DNA of 64,000 nt, from NCBI RefSeq assembly GCF_028640845.1, contig NC_080540.1, forward strand, positions 214,393,800-214,457,799, given 5' to 3'. The DNA comes from Ahaetulla prasina (taxonomy: Eukaryota; Chordata; Lepidosauria; Squamata; Colubridae). Below, one piece after another: positions 31,367 through 43,730 of the stretch (its first letter is position 1; each line of letters starts with the position of its first letter). The notes under the pieces were generated by a model that saw only the letters and a list, made by a program, of their open reading frames with translations, had not been told where the DNA came from and made no database searches. Made by a program: the position numbers and the translations under genes.

Positions 31367-32973
31367 ATGAGGTGTGGATAAACTTTTATTGCTAAGAGAC
31401 ATATTTAGGGTATTTTAGTTTCTACAGCCAGACAATTATATAGCACCAGTTGGATTATTGTATGTGGTCTGCAGAAATAGGAATAATCACTCCACAAAAA
31501 GATACAGAAAACTCCAACATTTTGCATCTCAGAGGGTACAGAACAGAATTACCAATCTTTAAACAAATGTAATTGACATTTTAATATAATTATATTGGAA
31601 ACTTATCGCACCTTTTTTGCTGAATTGCCTGCCAAAATTCAGCAAGAAATTGTTGATTGCTGTCCATTTAAGAACAACTAATCCTGATAATTCAATTTAT
31701 TTAGCATAACTTCTATTTCCTTTACTATGATTACATCAATGATAGAAATGGGTGAAGTCTTCCTTGGAAAGGAAACAGAACATTGTGACTCAGTTTTTAA
31801 TTCAAAGAGACAAATTTGACATTATTTGGAGAAGCAGAAGATAAGTGGAACTAAGTGATGATCAAGAATAGGACTCTTGTGAATTGTCTTATCTTTGCCT
31901 CCTCTCATAATTAGAAGAAGCAGAATAGATTATGCAAACCAAGCATGCTTTAAACAGCTCATAGCCTCAAGTACCTCTAGTGCTAATTTCAAATAGTGTG
32001 TAATTAGTCTGTGTGGCATAAAATATAAAGAGGTCCAAGCATATCACCTTTTGCAGAAAATGTTTGGTGTTGGAGCGAACATATTTAGAGATTGCAACCC
32101 CTTCTAATGTATGAAAACCATCTTGACAAGAACTACATGGGACATTTGCATTTGCAGGCAAATTGTTTTATTCATAACAAGGTGTTTTGCGGGTTAAGTC
32201 TCCTGAAACTAACATCCTGATTTTGCATTTCCCCTTCTTGACAATTATTTCATAGCTGTTTCTTGTTCCATTTGCGGTATCATCATAGCAAATTAAAGAG
32301 CACACTGTGAGTGTGATATCATCAGAATAGCTAGCCAGGTTTTGATTGTGTGCAATCAAAGCAAACATAGTAAGGGCAATGCTTCTTGCATTACATTATC
32401 TGGATGATTGGTAGGTAGAAGGAAGCTGTGGTGGAATCTAATGTCCGTCTTCCTCTCTAACTATGCCTGAAATTTGCATACTGGGTTTTTTTATTATTAT
32501 CAAGAAATGACTCTGGTTTCCAACCTTGTAGGAAAAGCATAGTTTAGCATTTGTTACCGTTATTGCCCTTTTGAGCAAATACCTCAAGTTTGTAGGACTC
32601 CTCCAAATTTAATAAAAGGAATCAGTGGCTTAATGTCCTTAAAAGCTAAAACGGTATGTCCATCTTTGAATGAAATTTGATGATATCTTCTATGATTTAT
32701 CTGTTGTCAGTAGTGGTATTGGTGGGTTTGAAGGCTACATTCATAGAAAGTTAACTCACCAGATTCCATATTTTTTCCATGGAAATTATCACCATATATT
32801 TGGGAAAAACAACAACAGAAAAACATGTTTGGTGTCAATTAGCTAACACCAACTTAATAAGTAGTTATTAGTATTGGAGAAAGAAACCACATGAGTTGAA
32901 TTGCTTACATCTCAATACCAATAGATATCATTTTACTCTCATATCTTTCCCTTGTGTGAAGCAGGCTCTTCTT
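31367..32973. other. AT-rich unannotated DNA
   Basis: I see nothing coding and no transposon termini. Confidence 0.4.
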
Positions 32974-33400
32974 CTAACCTGAGTTGTTTGTTAATAAAAG
33001 ACATTGGATTATCCCCAACAAAATTCTGTACAAGCAATTTAAAATAAGAGTAGGGTAAAATACAATAGTTATAGGATTAAATACAATATAATTTGATTCA
33101 TAGATATGTAAAATAGAGTAAAATGACATAAAATTATATGTCATTTTATATCTATCCCAATCAGTCCCATGTATGCAGATCTCAACCGAACCATTTTCTT
33201 TTAAGTACTGTGCTGTGTTAAATATTATTTTCAGGTACTGGCTGCACATAAAGTAAGTTGTTTTGATATGGGGATCCCAATGGGTCATTCGTTTGGTATA
33301 TGGACCAAGGTACCTGTCTCTCACCCCCTTATACAAGCAACAGTCAAATAGGATGTGAGCCAGATCGTCTACTTCTGCTGCTCCGCGTTTGGATTATTTA
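32974..33400 (-). pseudogene. LINE RT C-terminal fragment with zinc-binding-like motif
   Basis: On the minus strand, reading from about 33400, is AEEVDDLAHILFDCCLYKGVRD, then RYLGPYTKRMTHWDP and YFMCSQYLKIIFNTAQYLKE. The pattern HILFDC.LY..VRD.YL.P followed by a hydrophobic helix is like the C-terminal end of several non-LTR retrotransposon RTs. There is no catalytic domain here. The family is unclear, and it is unlike the two LINE groups elsewhere in the window. It is probably an old, 5'-truncated remnant, because stops occur in flanking codons. Confidence 0.55.
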
Positions 33401-33694
33401 ATTTGGATTTTTTTAAAAATGACCTGATAGGGAAATCAATGCTTCAACTTCTAAAATTGCAATTAACTGTGCACTTTAGAGGTTGAACCGGAATAACAAA
33501 AAGCATCCTGTGGATTAGTCTCAGCCTTCTGAAGAATGGACATTTTGGGACAGGCCCTGGTCCCTAAGAAGGGCACCTATCACAATGATCTCATAATTCC
33601 AGCAGTACCTCCATTCCTAAAAAGATTGCAAGAAAGGAAGCCAAGATGAAAAAGCAACCACAAAGTATCAGTTGCAGCACTGATAGCACTATAG

Positions 33695-34168
33695 CAGTGG
33701 TTCTCAACCTTTATAGTGCTGCGACCCCTTTAATACAATTCCCCACGATGTGGTGACCCCAACCGTAAAATTATTTTCATTTTGAATTTATCGCGCCTGA
33801 AGCCATATTGGCTAGCAATCTGAACTGCTTGCGATTGCCTTGAGGACGGAGGCATTAAAGCGGAGACTCCTCCCCTATTAAGTTTATCCCGCCTGAAGCC
33901 AGATTAGGCTAGCAATTGGGAGTGATTGCAGCTGGCTTGAGAGGGAGACATCAGAGCAAAGATTTCTCTCCTTTTTAATTCATCGCGCCTGAAGCCGAAT
34001 TCGGCTAGCGATTTGAGGAGCCTGCAGCTGGCTTGTGGAGTCAACCATTGGAGCGCGATTCTTCGACTCGCAAGTATACTTCCCATATTTCCGATGGTCT
34101 TAGGCGACCCCTGGCAAATCGTCATTCGACCCCCAACGGGGTCCCAACGCACAGGTTGAGAACCGCTG
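33695..34168. mobile_element. hAT MITE with three internal tandem units
   Basis: The ends are CAGTGGTTCTCAACCTTTAT and, inverted, AGGTTGAGAACCGCTG. An exact 8-bp duplication CACTATAG lies at 33687-33694 and 34169-34176. The middle has three copies, about 96 bp apart, of a unit starting ATCGCGCCTGAAGCC (near 33788, 33884, 33981). Confidence 0.93.
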
Positions 34169-34176
34169 CACTATAG

Positions 34177-35350
34177 GATCTCTGCTCCTGTAGTCTCTTT
34201 GGGTGGCTACCAGTCCAGAGTCTTGCTTTTAGGAATCCTTAAATTGAAACGCCAGAACTGGAGTTACTGCACAAGGCCCCACGGAAGTCTGAAGTCCAGA
34301 GTTCTTCCTTAAAAAGATCCTTGGAGAAAGATGTGAGAAAAATAGCTATAGTGATTGGTCATATCAATCTTTCTTTCAAAAGCCTCGGACTGAGGATGTT
34401 TTGGAACATTTCACAGTGTCCTGCTGCCTCCAGAATCCAGGTGTGGTTATATGTGTTTGCAGTTTTGATTAGAACAAGAATTAAGTGCAAAACATCAGGG
34501 AAAGAAAGATAGTATAATAAAAAATATAAAGCAAGGGGAAATGATCAAATGGCAAAGTTTGCTTTCTCTTTCAGTCCCTCCGAAGGTGAGATATTTTTTT
34601 AGTTTCATTTAAGAAAAGTATTCTTTCCTTTGCAATGTTTTGTGTCTCACTTAAAAATAAAACAAACCAGAAATTTTAAATTTAATTGAACCCCCGAATA
34701 TTTGAAGATGAGATTATAGAAAAATCAACACATAAATAAAAAGAAAAATAATTTTAAAATATTATTGAATATATGTTCATATTGCTTAGAGTTAACTTGA
34801 ACTGTCTTTAGGAATGGTGGACCTTCAAACTTTCTGATTTTTTTTTAATGCTTGGCTTGGAGCAATAGATCCCCTTACAGGAACAAGCAGAGTTTTGCAC
34901 ATGAAAAGAAGAAGTCCTTACTCCCCCATCTCTTCTTCTCACTGTTCTCCAAAATGGCTTGTGGAGAGCTGAGTGATCTACCAGATAAGCAGATGGGATT
35001 GTAGCTGGATTTGTCTTATGCACCTGGACCTGTTTATTTAGTTGCATATTCAGAAGGGACTATAGTCCCACAAAAAAACAATGTGTAATGCTATTTTATA
35101 GCAGCATTGTAATTAATGGTTAGGATATATTGGTTCAGTCAAATATCTCCTTCAGGCTGTTTATCAGATTTGCTAAAAAGAACTCATAAATTTTAAATAC
35201 AACCCTTCACACATAGGCATTCTGTAACACAGTTTATTTATCTCCTATAACTCCATTTATTATTCTTGAATGTCTAGAAAAATTACAGATATTTCAATTT
35301 CCATTCATGTGCTGCTTTTAAAAACTTGTCGCAATTGCTGAATCTATCCC
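34177..35350. other. AT-rich unannotated DNA
   Basis: No gene or transposon end recognised in this stretch. Confidence 0.4.
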
Positions 35351-35485
35351 ACGGGTGTAAAACTTGCGGTGTAAAACATTGCCGTCATGTGACATATTGT
35401 GATTTTTTTCCCCTTCAAAAAGCTGTGGTGGGCGTGGCCTGTGCGTAAGGCATCCTGCCTGCGGGGCGCCAATTTGACACCCCTG
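35351..35485. mobile_element. Short hAT MITE (GTGTCAAACTC family)
   Basis: It starts CACGGGTGTAAAACTTGC and ends CCAATTTGACACCCCTG. It is similar in length to the copies at 41682 and 54230, and holds no gene. Confidence 0.65.
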
Positions 35486-35786
35486 AATTTATTCTATCCA
35501 ATCTTAACTGATTTGAGAAAGCTAAACAAGATTGGACCTAATTAGAATTTAGATGGGAAGCAACCAGGAACTCCTTATGCACTCGGATAAGAATGGAATT
35601 ACAAATCATTTTTTAAAATTGTTACTAAGAAAGAAATGCTAGATATGTCCTTGTAGGCAGCAGGAATCCACTAGTGATGGGTTTGATTTTTGTTGCTTTT
35701 TTTGTACCCTCAATAAAATTATGACTCTTGATAACTGCCTGGATAATGCCATGCAAATTTTTTTTAAAGTGGTTTGTTATTTTAAA

Positions 35787-35995
35787 GCCAGTTTGGTGCA
35801 GTGGTTAAGGCATCAGACTAAAAACTAGGAGAGTGTGAGTTCTAATACTTCCTTGGGCATGAAGCCAACTGGGTGACCTTAGGCCACACATTCTCAGCCT
35901 CAGGAAGGAAGCAATGGCAAACTAATTTTGAAAAACATTGTCAAGGAAACTGCAGGGACTAGCCGAGGTAGTCAACAAGAGATTAAAAAACGTGA
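35787..35995 (+). mobile_element. tRNA-derived SINE, plus strand
   Basis: It begins GCCAGTTTGGTGCAGTGGTT (A-box-like) with a B-box-like GAGTTCTAATAC, then GAAGCCAACTGGGTGACCTT. The same element is inverted at 62638-62836. Confidence 0.82.
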
Positions 35996-36077
35996 TTTGA
36001 AAAGACAAAAATAGTTGGGACTTTCTTAGACAAAGTGACTAACCCTAAGTCAGCCAGTTGACCCCATGTCTAAGATG

Positions 36078-36506
36078 GGCAGGTGGGCTTCAAAAATTAT
36101 AGCAAGGGGTTCTCTGCCCAGTTGCTGGGTAGGCGTGGCCAAGGTGGGTGTGGCCTAGTCAGCCTCTTACACCACGGTGGGGGGCATATTTGCCCTCCCC
36201 AGGCTCTGGAGGCTTTCCTCAAGCTTCTGGGAGGGCAAAAACAGCCTGCCTTGGCCCCAGAGACCCTCTGGAGGCCAGAAACAGGCCCGTTTCTGACCTT
36301 CCTGAACTTCTGGTAGGCCCGTTTTTTGCCCTGCCTGAGCCTCCGTGTGCGCCCTGCACTTACCTGCATCCAAAATGGGCCTCATGGGGACTCTTGGGAG
36401 GGGGTGGAGTGGGGTGAGTGGGGCCAGGCAGGAGTGGGATTTGGGGGTTCTCTGAACTGTACAGAATCTTAGCTAGACATCTGCAAACACCCAGCAGCCC
36501 ACCCCT
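36078..36506. mobile_element. Probable hAT MITE, GC-rich
   Basis: It starts CAGGTGGGCTTCAAAAATTA and has AGGCGTGGCC / GGGTGTGGCC blocks and a CAGAATCTTAGCTAG motif near the right, in the style of other hAT MITEs here. I could not confirm an 8-bp duplication, so the ends are approximate. Confidence 0.5.
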
Positions 36507-37138
36507 CACATGGTGCTGTTAACTACTAATATTCCAATTAATTTTAGTTTTATTTCTTTGTTTGTAAAGGATTCCCTTTGTTGAGAAAAAAATGTAGAAG
36601 GATTTTGTAACGCTGCATTGTTTCTACTGCTAGTGCACTTTTGGTCCATGCCAGTTTTGCTTTTCGCATGAGCTGCCTTGCCAAGAGAGTAAAGAGAAAT
36701 AATAGGGAGAGAGTCCAGGACAAACAGAGAGGCTCTGGCTACAATCCAATAGGGTGGGCAAGGAAGTGGGGAACATTCAGAGATATCAATGTGGAGATAA
36801 TAGTGTTGAATGGTACATAATCAGGCTTCAGACTGGCTGGTAATTTCTCAGCCAGAGAGCTTTTTCCATCAGTCTGAATTAGAGCATAAGGCGAGAGAAG
36901 GTGGGAGGGCTGGGAGTGAACTAGTTGGATGTCCATATAAGAAAAAGCAACTCCGTTCAGGTGCTAAGAGATCTGGGAAAAAGTTCTCCAAAGAAATTCT
37001 GTTTTATTTAATTCAGAATAACTGAATTAGGAAACTCAACTATAGTTTTTACGATTACATATTTACCTCAGAGCGGTGCTAAAGACGCCTTCCTGAAAAC
37101 TCTGTGGTTCTTGCTTCCTTGGATTTTGCAACTACGTA
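36507..37138. other. Unannotated DNA
   Basis: No gene or transposon end recognised. Confidence 0.4.
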
Positions 37139-37145
37139 AGTCAAA

Positions 37146-37404
37146 GTTTCCCAACCTTTCTGGATTAGCGGCCCAGAGTGGGGGGATGGGGAAAGAGAGG
37201 ATGTTTTTGTGAGGGAGGCAAGCTCATACACACATGCGTGCACAAACAGCCATTGCTCGCACAGGTGGGGCTGTGAGCGCCCATGCAAATGGGGACGCAA
37301 GCACCTGCGATGCTTGCGCGAGTGGGGCTGTGCACGCTCACGCCACCCAGCTATTCATGTGGCTGGGTGTCCAATAGGCTGCGGCCCACAGGTTGGGGAC
37401 CCTT
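37146..37404. mobile_element. hAT-like MITE (TCCCCAACCT family)
   Basis: Inverted-looking ends: AGTTTCCCAACCTTTCTGGA on the left and CACAGGTTGGGGACCCTTA on the right, with ATGCGTGCACAAACAGCC-like GC/CA steps between. A 3' fragment of the same type is at about 40310-40422. Confidence 0.65.
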
Positions 37405-37542
37405 AATATAAATCATGATACATAAAAAGAGCTGGGATAGAGAAAATACAAGGATGAGAAAAAGGAGAGGCCATCAGAAAGAAACCACCAGACTTACTGT
37501 TAAAAGGGGAAATTGAATAATTCAGTTCCATCACATATAAAT

Positions 37543-37618
37543 TAGAATAGAATAGAATAGAATAGAATAGAATAGAATAGAATAGAATAGAATAGAATAG
37601 AATAGAATAGAATAGAAT
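37543..37618. repeat. (AATAG)n microsatellite
   Basis: About 15 AATAG units forming the tail of a minus-strand CR1 copy. Confidence 0.96.
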
Positions 37619-38046
37619 TCTTTATTGGCCAAGTGTGATTAAACACACAAGGAATTTGTCTTAGGTGTATATGCTCTCAGTGTACATAAGGAGAATAAAA
37701 CACATTCATCAAGAATAAAAAGATACAACACTTAGTGATAGTCAAGGTTATTAATAAGCTATCAAATTGTACTAGGAAACAAATAAAAACAATATAAATT
37801 GAAAGATACAAGCAACATGGTCATAGTTAAAGTGGGAAGAGATAGATACTAGTAAGGAAGAGAAGAATAATAGTAATTCAGTCTTAGTAAATTATTTGAC
37901 AGTGTTGTGGGAATTAGTTTAGCAGAGTGATGGAGTTCTGGAAAAAAACTTCTTGTGTCTAGTTGTTTTAGTGTGCAGTGCCCTATAACGTCGTTTTGAG
38001 AGTAGGAGTTGAAACTATTTATGTCCAGGATGTGAAGGGTCTGTAG

Positions 38047-38340
38047 CAGAGGTGGGTTTCAGCAGGTTCTGACCAGTTCTGGAGAACCGGTAGCAGAAGT
38101 TTTGAGTAGTTCGGAGAACCGGTAGTAAAAATTCTGACTGGCCCCGCCCCCATCTATTCTCTGCCTCTCAAGTCCCAGCTGATCGGGAGGAAATGGAGAT
38201 TTTACAATATCCTTCCCCTGGAGTGAGGTGGGAATGGAGATTTTACAGTATCTTTCCCCTGCCACGCCCACCAAGCCATGCCATGCCCACCAAGCCACAC
38301 CCACAGAACCGGTAGTTAAAAAATTTGAAACTCACCACTG
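38047..38340 (+). mobile_element. hAT MITE of the CAGAGGTGGG family
   Basis: It starts CAGAGGTGGGTTTCAGCAGG and ends AAACTCACCACTG. An exact duplication GTCTGTAG lies at 38039-38046 and 38341-38348. The paralogous CR1 at 57073 is continuous here, giving an empty-site comparison. Confidence 0.95.
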
Positions 38341-38991
38341 GTCTGTAGATATTTTCACAGCCCTCTTTTTGACTCGTGCAGTATATAGGTCCTCAATGGA
38401 AGGCAGGTTGGTAGCAATTGTTTTTTCTTCACTTCTAGAATTTTCTTCTTTAAAAAATATTGTGTGGGAGTACAGAAACACATTTTCAGGATTGTTTTTC
38501 TCTTCTTTTTCCCAAAATAACTAAGGCTGGCCTCTTAGTTATTAACATTTTTATGGCACATTCAGCAGAATGAATTTACCAACCTGGAGAGATCACACAG
38601 TACCTTGAACCATAAACTAATCAAATGATTTGGTTGGCATAACAACACTGAGCTGCAAAAAAAAACAAAAAAACCCCATCTTAACACAGTACAAACCACA
38701 ACTCATGAACTACAGTACAGTAGACTTTGCATGCGGAAGGTCAAATTCTGCAATCGTGTACACAGAGGGTTTCCTGTAAATGGCACGGCTGATGCCATTG
38801 GTGTCAATTTGCAACATTGATATAGTGACATGATGCAAATGAGGCATAGGAAACAATTTGCAGTTTGATGTTAAATCACCATGTCATACTCTTCAGTTAA
38901 ATTGATAATTGGGAATCAGTGGATACCCTTCCTCCACCCCTCAAGTGAGTCTGTTAACTTGCAGTTTCTCTTTATGCTGCATATTAGATCA

Positions 38992-39076
38992 GGGTGGTCC
39001 AACCTTTAAGACTTACAGATTTCAAGTCCAAGAATTCTCCATGCTGCCTGGTCTCCAAAAGTTGGTCACCCCTGTA
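38992..39076. mobile_element. Degenerate palindromic MITE
   Basis: TCAGGGTGGTCCAACCTTTA on the left and its inverted partner AAAGTTGGTCACCCCTG on the right. Confidence 0.5.
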
Positions 39077-39536
39077 TTAGATTCGTAAAAGTTACCTGGC
39101 TAAGTGTGTTTTGTAAATGCAGCCTGTATGTCTTTCAAAGAGCAACAATTGGTGTATTTGGTTTTTTAGAACAGGTTTCTATTAATTTTTTAGTTTTCCC
39201 CCCTACATACATACATAATTTATGAACAGATCATAAATATCTGTTCATGAACAGACCATATCATACCTTACACAATTCAGTATATTTAAATATATTTTAC
39301 TTGGTTACAGTTTTTGCCAAAATATTCTTTTTTCATAGTTTTTATTCATTTCCTAATATTTCCTTGCTCATTTTATTAAGTCACATCTTCTTTTGCCCTC
39401 AAGTTCTAATTTCTCCATTTTTATTCGTGTTCATTCTCTTTCATTCTTTTTTTTTAACTATTTCAGTTCTTATCCTAGTATATTCAAATATATTCAGGGT
39501 TGTCTTTCTTCCATTTCATCTTTTCCTTTTCACAGC

Positions 39537-39783
39537 AATCCTTTCTTGTCCTCTCACTCCTTTCCCTCCCTCCTTTTTCCTACCTACTTTCTTCTCTCCT
39601 CTCCTACTCCTTCTCTACTTCCCCTTCCTTTCTCTCCCTCCATCCTACTTCCTCCCTATCTAACCTTCTCTCCTCCTCTTATTTCCCCTACCTTTCCTCC
39701 TCTCCTCTCCTCTTCCCTTTCTTCTTTCTCTGTTTCTCCTTCTCCCTTTCCATCTCTCTCCTTCTTCCTATCTCTCTCCATTG
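39537..39783 (+). repeat. Polypyrimidine tract, about 245 bp
   Basis: The plus strand is almost only C and T (CTCCCT, CTTTCT runs with rare A or G). Long plus-strand frames rich in Ser, Phe, Leu and Pro here are artefacts of this composition. Confidence 0.92.
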
Positions 39784-40309
39784 CTGTATTTATTTTCATA
39801 TCAATATTTCTGGTGTCCAGACAATTGGTGTATTTGTGAGTGATGGGTGGATGTTTTTTTTTTCCAAATCACAATCATATGAGATAAGTGGACAACGGAG
39901 TCTCTTTTAATTGCTGAATCAAATCTCCAAGAATCTGGCTTTATTGGTTAAAATGGCTTAGGAACCATGATTCAGCTATATCTAAAGGGCTGCAGGTCAT
40001 CCACCGACATAATCCAAGACTAATTATAATGACTATAGCTATCACATTGTCTTATTTATTAGAAAATCAAATGATATATTTCCAAAGCTTCTCATCAAGC
40101 CATGCCTTTACCTGAGCTAAATACAAGAATTCTCTTGAATTTTCTCCTTCTCAACATATTGATTACATTTTGCTCTTTCAGACCTGGTACTGGGTCTGTG
40201 TTCCAAACCAACATTAATGTAATCAGCTTTTTTTAGGAAAAAAGACAATTCACAAACAACAATATTTGCTAAGATTCTGTGCTCTTTGAGTCAAACCAAG
40301 CCTTTATTG

Positions 40310-40422
40310 TCCACTGCTCGCGCAATTGGGGATGCACACGCTCACTCGCCCACCCTTTCCATGTTCCAGTTACTATCTACTAGTGAGCCGCAGTCCCGAG
40401 ATTGGGGACCCCTATTTTAGAT
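40310..40422. mobile_element. 3' fragment of the TCCCCAACCT hAT-like MITE
   Basis: It has CACTGCTCGCGCAATTGGGG and ends GAGATTGGGGACCCCTATT, like the right part of 37146-37404. Confidence 0.5.
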
Positions 40423-40474
40423 AATAAGCTTGAAGAAAGGAATTGTCACACTTTTTATATATATCTCTATTATA

Positions 40475-40608
40475 GTGTTTCTCAACCTTAGCAACATTAA
40501 GATGCATGGACTTCAACTCCCGGAATTCCCTAGCCAGCCATGCTGGCTGGGGAATTTTGGGAGTTGAAGTCCACACATTTTAAAGTTGTTAAGGCTGAGA
40601 AACACTGG
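40475..40608. mobile_element. Palindromic hAT-like MITE
   Basis: AGTGTTTCTCAACCTTAGCA and, inverted, TTAAGGCTGAGAAACACT, with matching GGACTTCAACTCCCGGAATT / AATTTTGGGAGTTGAAGTCC blocks. Confidence 0.82.
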
Positions 40609-41681
40609 GCTATTGTATGAGAAAAGAAGAGTTATTACTCTTTTGTGTGATTGAGAATACCAACCTTCTCTTCTAGTATCATTAAGTATCTGGAGTGTTG
40701 ACTTCAGAGGTGAAGAAACTGCAGCTCTCCTGATATTACTGAACTTCAATCCCCAGCTGCTCTAGAGTGTTCTTCTACTTTAGATGATGGGCAGTGTAAG
40801 TCAGCAACACCCCTGGAAACCACGTTTCATTATTTTGTCAGTTTTAAATTCATCCAAGAACACCAATGTCACTTAAAATAGGGATGATGATTCCCCCCCC
40901 CCCACCATTCTTCTGTCAAGGACTGCATTTCTGTGGAGATAAACCAGAGGTGCCATAATAATGATGGATGGAGCCATCATTTTCCTCTGGTTTTTGATTC
41001 TATTTTCTATTACTTTTTCTCCCTTTATGCTGGGTTTGCCTGCCAAGTGAAGAACATAGGAATTAAGCGAGTGATCAGGGGAGATTGTTTGACCAGGTCT
41101 TTGAAATTAGGATGAAGTTTTCTCACCTGTTCTGGATTTAAGACTATTTAGGAAGGGAGATTATCTTTTTCCCTAACTCAATCCAAGATATGCTTCTTAA
41201 GGAGGAAGAAACCATGTCCAGCCCTTGGATCCTGTAGCCATCTTATAAAGGTGGCTCCATTGGTCCTATCAAGCAGGACATATTCAATAGTATCCTAAAC
41301 AGAGCAGAAGAGTCCATTTTGAAATGAGTACTTTTATGACACTATTCATGAGACTTGCTTATCTCTGGTTAATTAAACCAGGGTTTAAGTAAACTGATTT
41401 TCTAGTGTCATGACAAAATATATAACAAACAAATCTTTGCGACTCTGGACTAGTTGATTAAAATGTATCTTTTTGTTTAGTTTATTGAGTAAACATAAAA
41501 ATCATCACCTAAGAATGATTATGTAAAACTGGATATTGCCCATTGATAATTGAATCCCAAATGATCTAAATGTGCTGGTATTATTTAACTTTCACACTAG
41601 AAGAGGCATCCTAAATGTCATTATAGAAAAAACAAATACATAGAGTATCAGCCTCCCTCTTCCTACTAATAGGATAGACCA
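40609..41681. other. Unannotated DNA
   Basis: I see no gene or transposon end here. Confidence 0.4.
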
Positions 41682-41818
41682 GGGCTGTCAAACTCCCGGC
41701 CCACGAGCCGGAGATGCGTCACATGCTGGCCACGCCCATACCTGGTTTAGCAAAGGGGGGGGAAGTCCCGATACAACATGTGATGATGCCCTGATGACAT
41801 GTGTTTGACACCCTGGGG
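41682..41818. mobile_element. Short hAT MITE (GTGTCAAACTC family)
   Basis: It starts CAGGGCTGTCAAACTCCC and ends GTGTTTGACACCCTG, close to the copy at 54230-54361. Confidence 0.75.
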
Positions 41819-41837
41819 TAGGCCCTATTAGTCTACC

Positions 41838-42188
41838 TCTGGTGGGTTTCAATTTTTTTTTACTACTGGTTCTGTGGCCATGGCTTGTTGGGTGTGGCAT
41901 TGCTTGTTGGGCATGGCTTGGTGGGTGTGGCAGGGGAAGGATACTGTAAAATCTCTATTCCCATCACACTCCAGGGGAAGGATACTGTAAAATCTCCATT
42001 CCCTCCCTACTCCAGGGGAAGGTTACTGCAAAATCCCCATTTCCTCCCAAGTCAGCTGGGACTTGGGGGGGCAGAGAATAGATGGGGGCGAGGCCAGCCA
42101 GAATTTTTACTACCAGTTCTCCAAACTACTCAAAATTTCTGCTACCGGTTCTGCAGAACTGGTCAGAACCTGCTGAAACCCACCTCTG
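41838..42188 (-). mobile_element. hAT MITE of the CAGAGGTGGG family, minus strand
   Basis: The right end is GCTGAAACCCACCTCTG and the left is CTCTGGTGGGTTTCAA. A 53-57 bp unit with AAGGATACTGTAAAATCTCC is repeated about three times near 41935-42040. I could not confirm the 8-bp duplication. Confidence 0.8.
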
Positions 42189-43369
42189 CTCTGAACTCCT
42201 TGCCTGAAAATTTTAGGATAAGCCGAGATCAACGGTAGAACTTAGAAGGGAGAGAACGCTTTCCAAGAGAAAGTAGCGCATGTTAACTTCCTTTCCATAC
42301 ACTAGTCCCTACATTGTTTAATGATTATTATTATTAGAATCACTCAGATGTTGACAGCATGAAATTACATGGCACAGAGGAAGATGCTGCTGAGCTGGGT
42401 GGTCTCTGTGAGCTACAAATATGCCAATAAATCTACTTAGCTCTGTTGCTGTTTCCCTGTTGCTCTTGCCACCTCTACTGCACTTGTGCTAATTTTATGT
42501 CCAAAGATGAATTTGTAATTCAGAAAGCATGCTCACCAGATGCTGCTGCTGCTGTGGAATACGAAGGAGACAGTAACATAATCATATTGCAAAACAGAAT
42601 TTGAAGATCACCTTGTCCTTCTTGTATTAAAGGCTTAGCTAAACAAGACAACCCCCTTTTTCCCCCATGCTTTTTGCCTTCATTAAAATCACGCAAGTTG
42701 GGAGGATCCTTGTGAGCCATTTTATTTTAATGCCCTTATAAAAGGTTCCTCCTCAAATTTCCGCTTCTGTATTAATTTTCTGGCCTATTGTGAAACACGT
42801 TTTCTCCTTTATGTTTCTGTTAACTATTAAATTACCAGTTTCCTAATTCTGACCTTCGCAAAGAAGTGTGAAGCCTTTCTGGAAATTTCGATAGAAATTT
42901 CTGTCTCTGTTCTTAAGATACTGATGAGTCAAGGCTGGTTTGGAAACATCTCCATACTAGGGCCATGCAGAGCGTTGGTTTCAGTAGAAATCATCCATGG
43001 AAGCACATTCCTACATCAAAGCAGAGGCTCTCTTCGAAGAGGCCACTCAAATCAACTGGCTTCAGAGCTCTAGGTATGATTTTGAAGTGTCTTGCAGAAG
43101 TGAGCCCTTTTCTGCTGCTCCAGGGACTGTTATCAAAAATCTCCAGTCTTGTATGTGAAGAATGTTGTGTGTGGGGGGTGTAATTATATGATAAAATAAG
43201 CTAGGTAGATAGATCTCTGACTCGGACATGAGTAGCTGGCCAATGAGTTTTAGCATTTCATTAAACCTTCCTTAGAGTTGTGGGTTTGTTTGTTTTTTGA
43301 GATAGAATAGCTTTGGTTTTCATCTACTTTGCAAGTCATAATCTTCCTCTCTTGTGTGAATGAAATACA
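42189..43369. other. Unannotated DNA
   Basis: Short frames only, with no recognisable motif or transposon ends. Confidence 0.4.
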
Positions 43370-43730
43370 GGTAATCCTCAATTTACAACCATTCACTTAG
43401 CAACTGTTAGAAATTACAACAGACCTGGGGGGGAAAAAGACTTACAATCTGTCCTCATATTTATAACGGTTGCAACATTCTCCCCCATGTCATCTGGTCA
43501 ACATTCAACATACGATGGTTGCAGCCATTCCCAGCTGGCTTCCGACAAGCAAAGTCAATGGGGAAGCCAGATACCTTAACAACCGGATGAGTCACTTAAC
43601 AACAGCAGTGATTCGCTTAACAACCATGTGGGGAAAAAAACCTTCGTAAAATTGAGCGAGACTCAACTTAACCTTGTTTAACAACAGAGATTCTGGTTTT
43701 AATTGTGGTCATAAGTCAAGGTTATCACCT
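43370..43730. mobile_element. MITE of the AGGTAGTCCTCGACTTAC family
   Basis: It starts CAGGTAATCCTCAATTTACA and ends CATAAGTCAAGGTTATCACC. It shares internal blocks such as ACAACCGGATGAGTCACTTA and TTCGCTTAACAACC with other copies. Confidence 0.75.

Larger units (their letters stand above)
37543..38445 (-). mobile_element. CR1/L3-type LINE, 5'-truncated, with AATAG tail and hAT insert
   Basis: The 3' end is at 37543, with about 15 AATAG units followed by TTTATTGGCCAAGTGTGATT. The body matches 56662-57170 and is interrupted at 38047-38340 by a hAT MITE. Homology to the other copy is lost near 38445. Confidence 0.88.

Noticed and set aside
36078..36417. Frames of 72-90 codons in the GC-rich MITE at 36.1-36.5 kb
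   Set aside because: They overlap on both strands within a repeat and show no domain.
39247..39910. Three plus-strand frames of 136-148 codons rich in Ser, Phe and Leu
   Set aside because: They arise from the polypyrimidine tract, with no start context or domain, and they overlap in all three frames.
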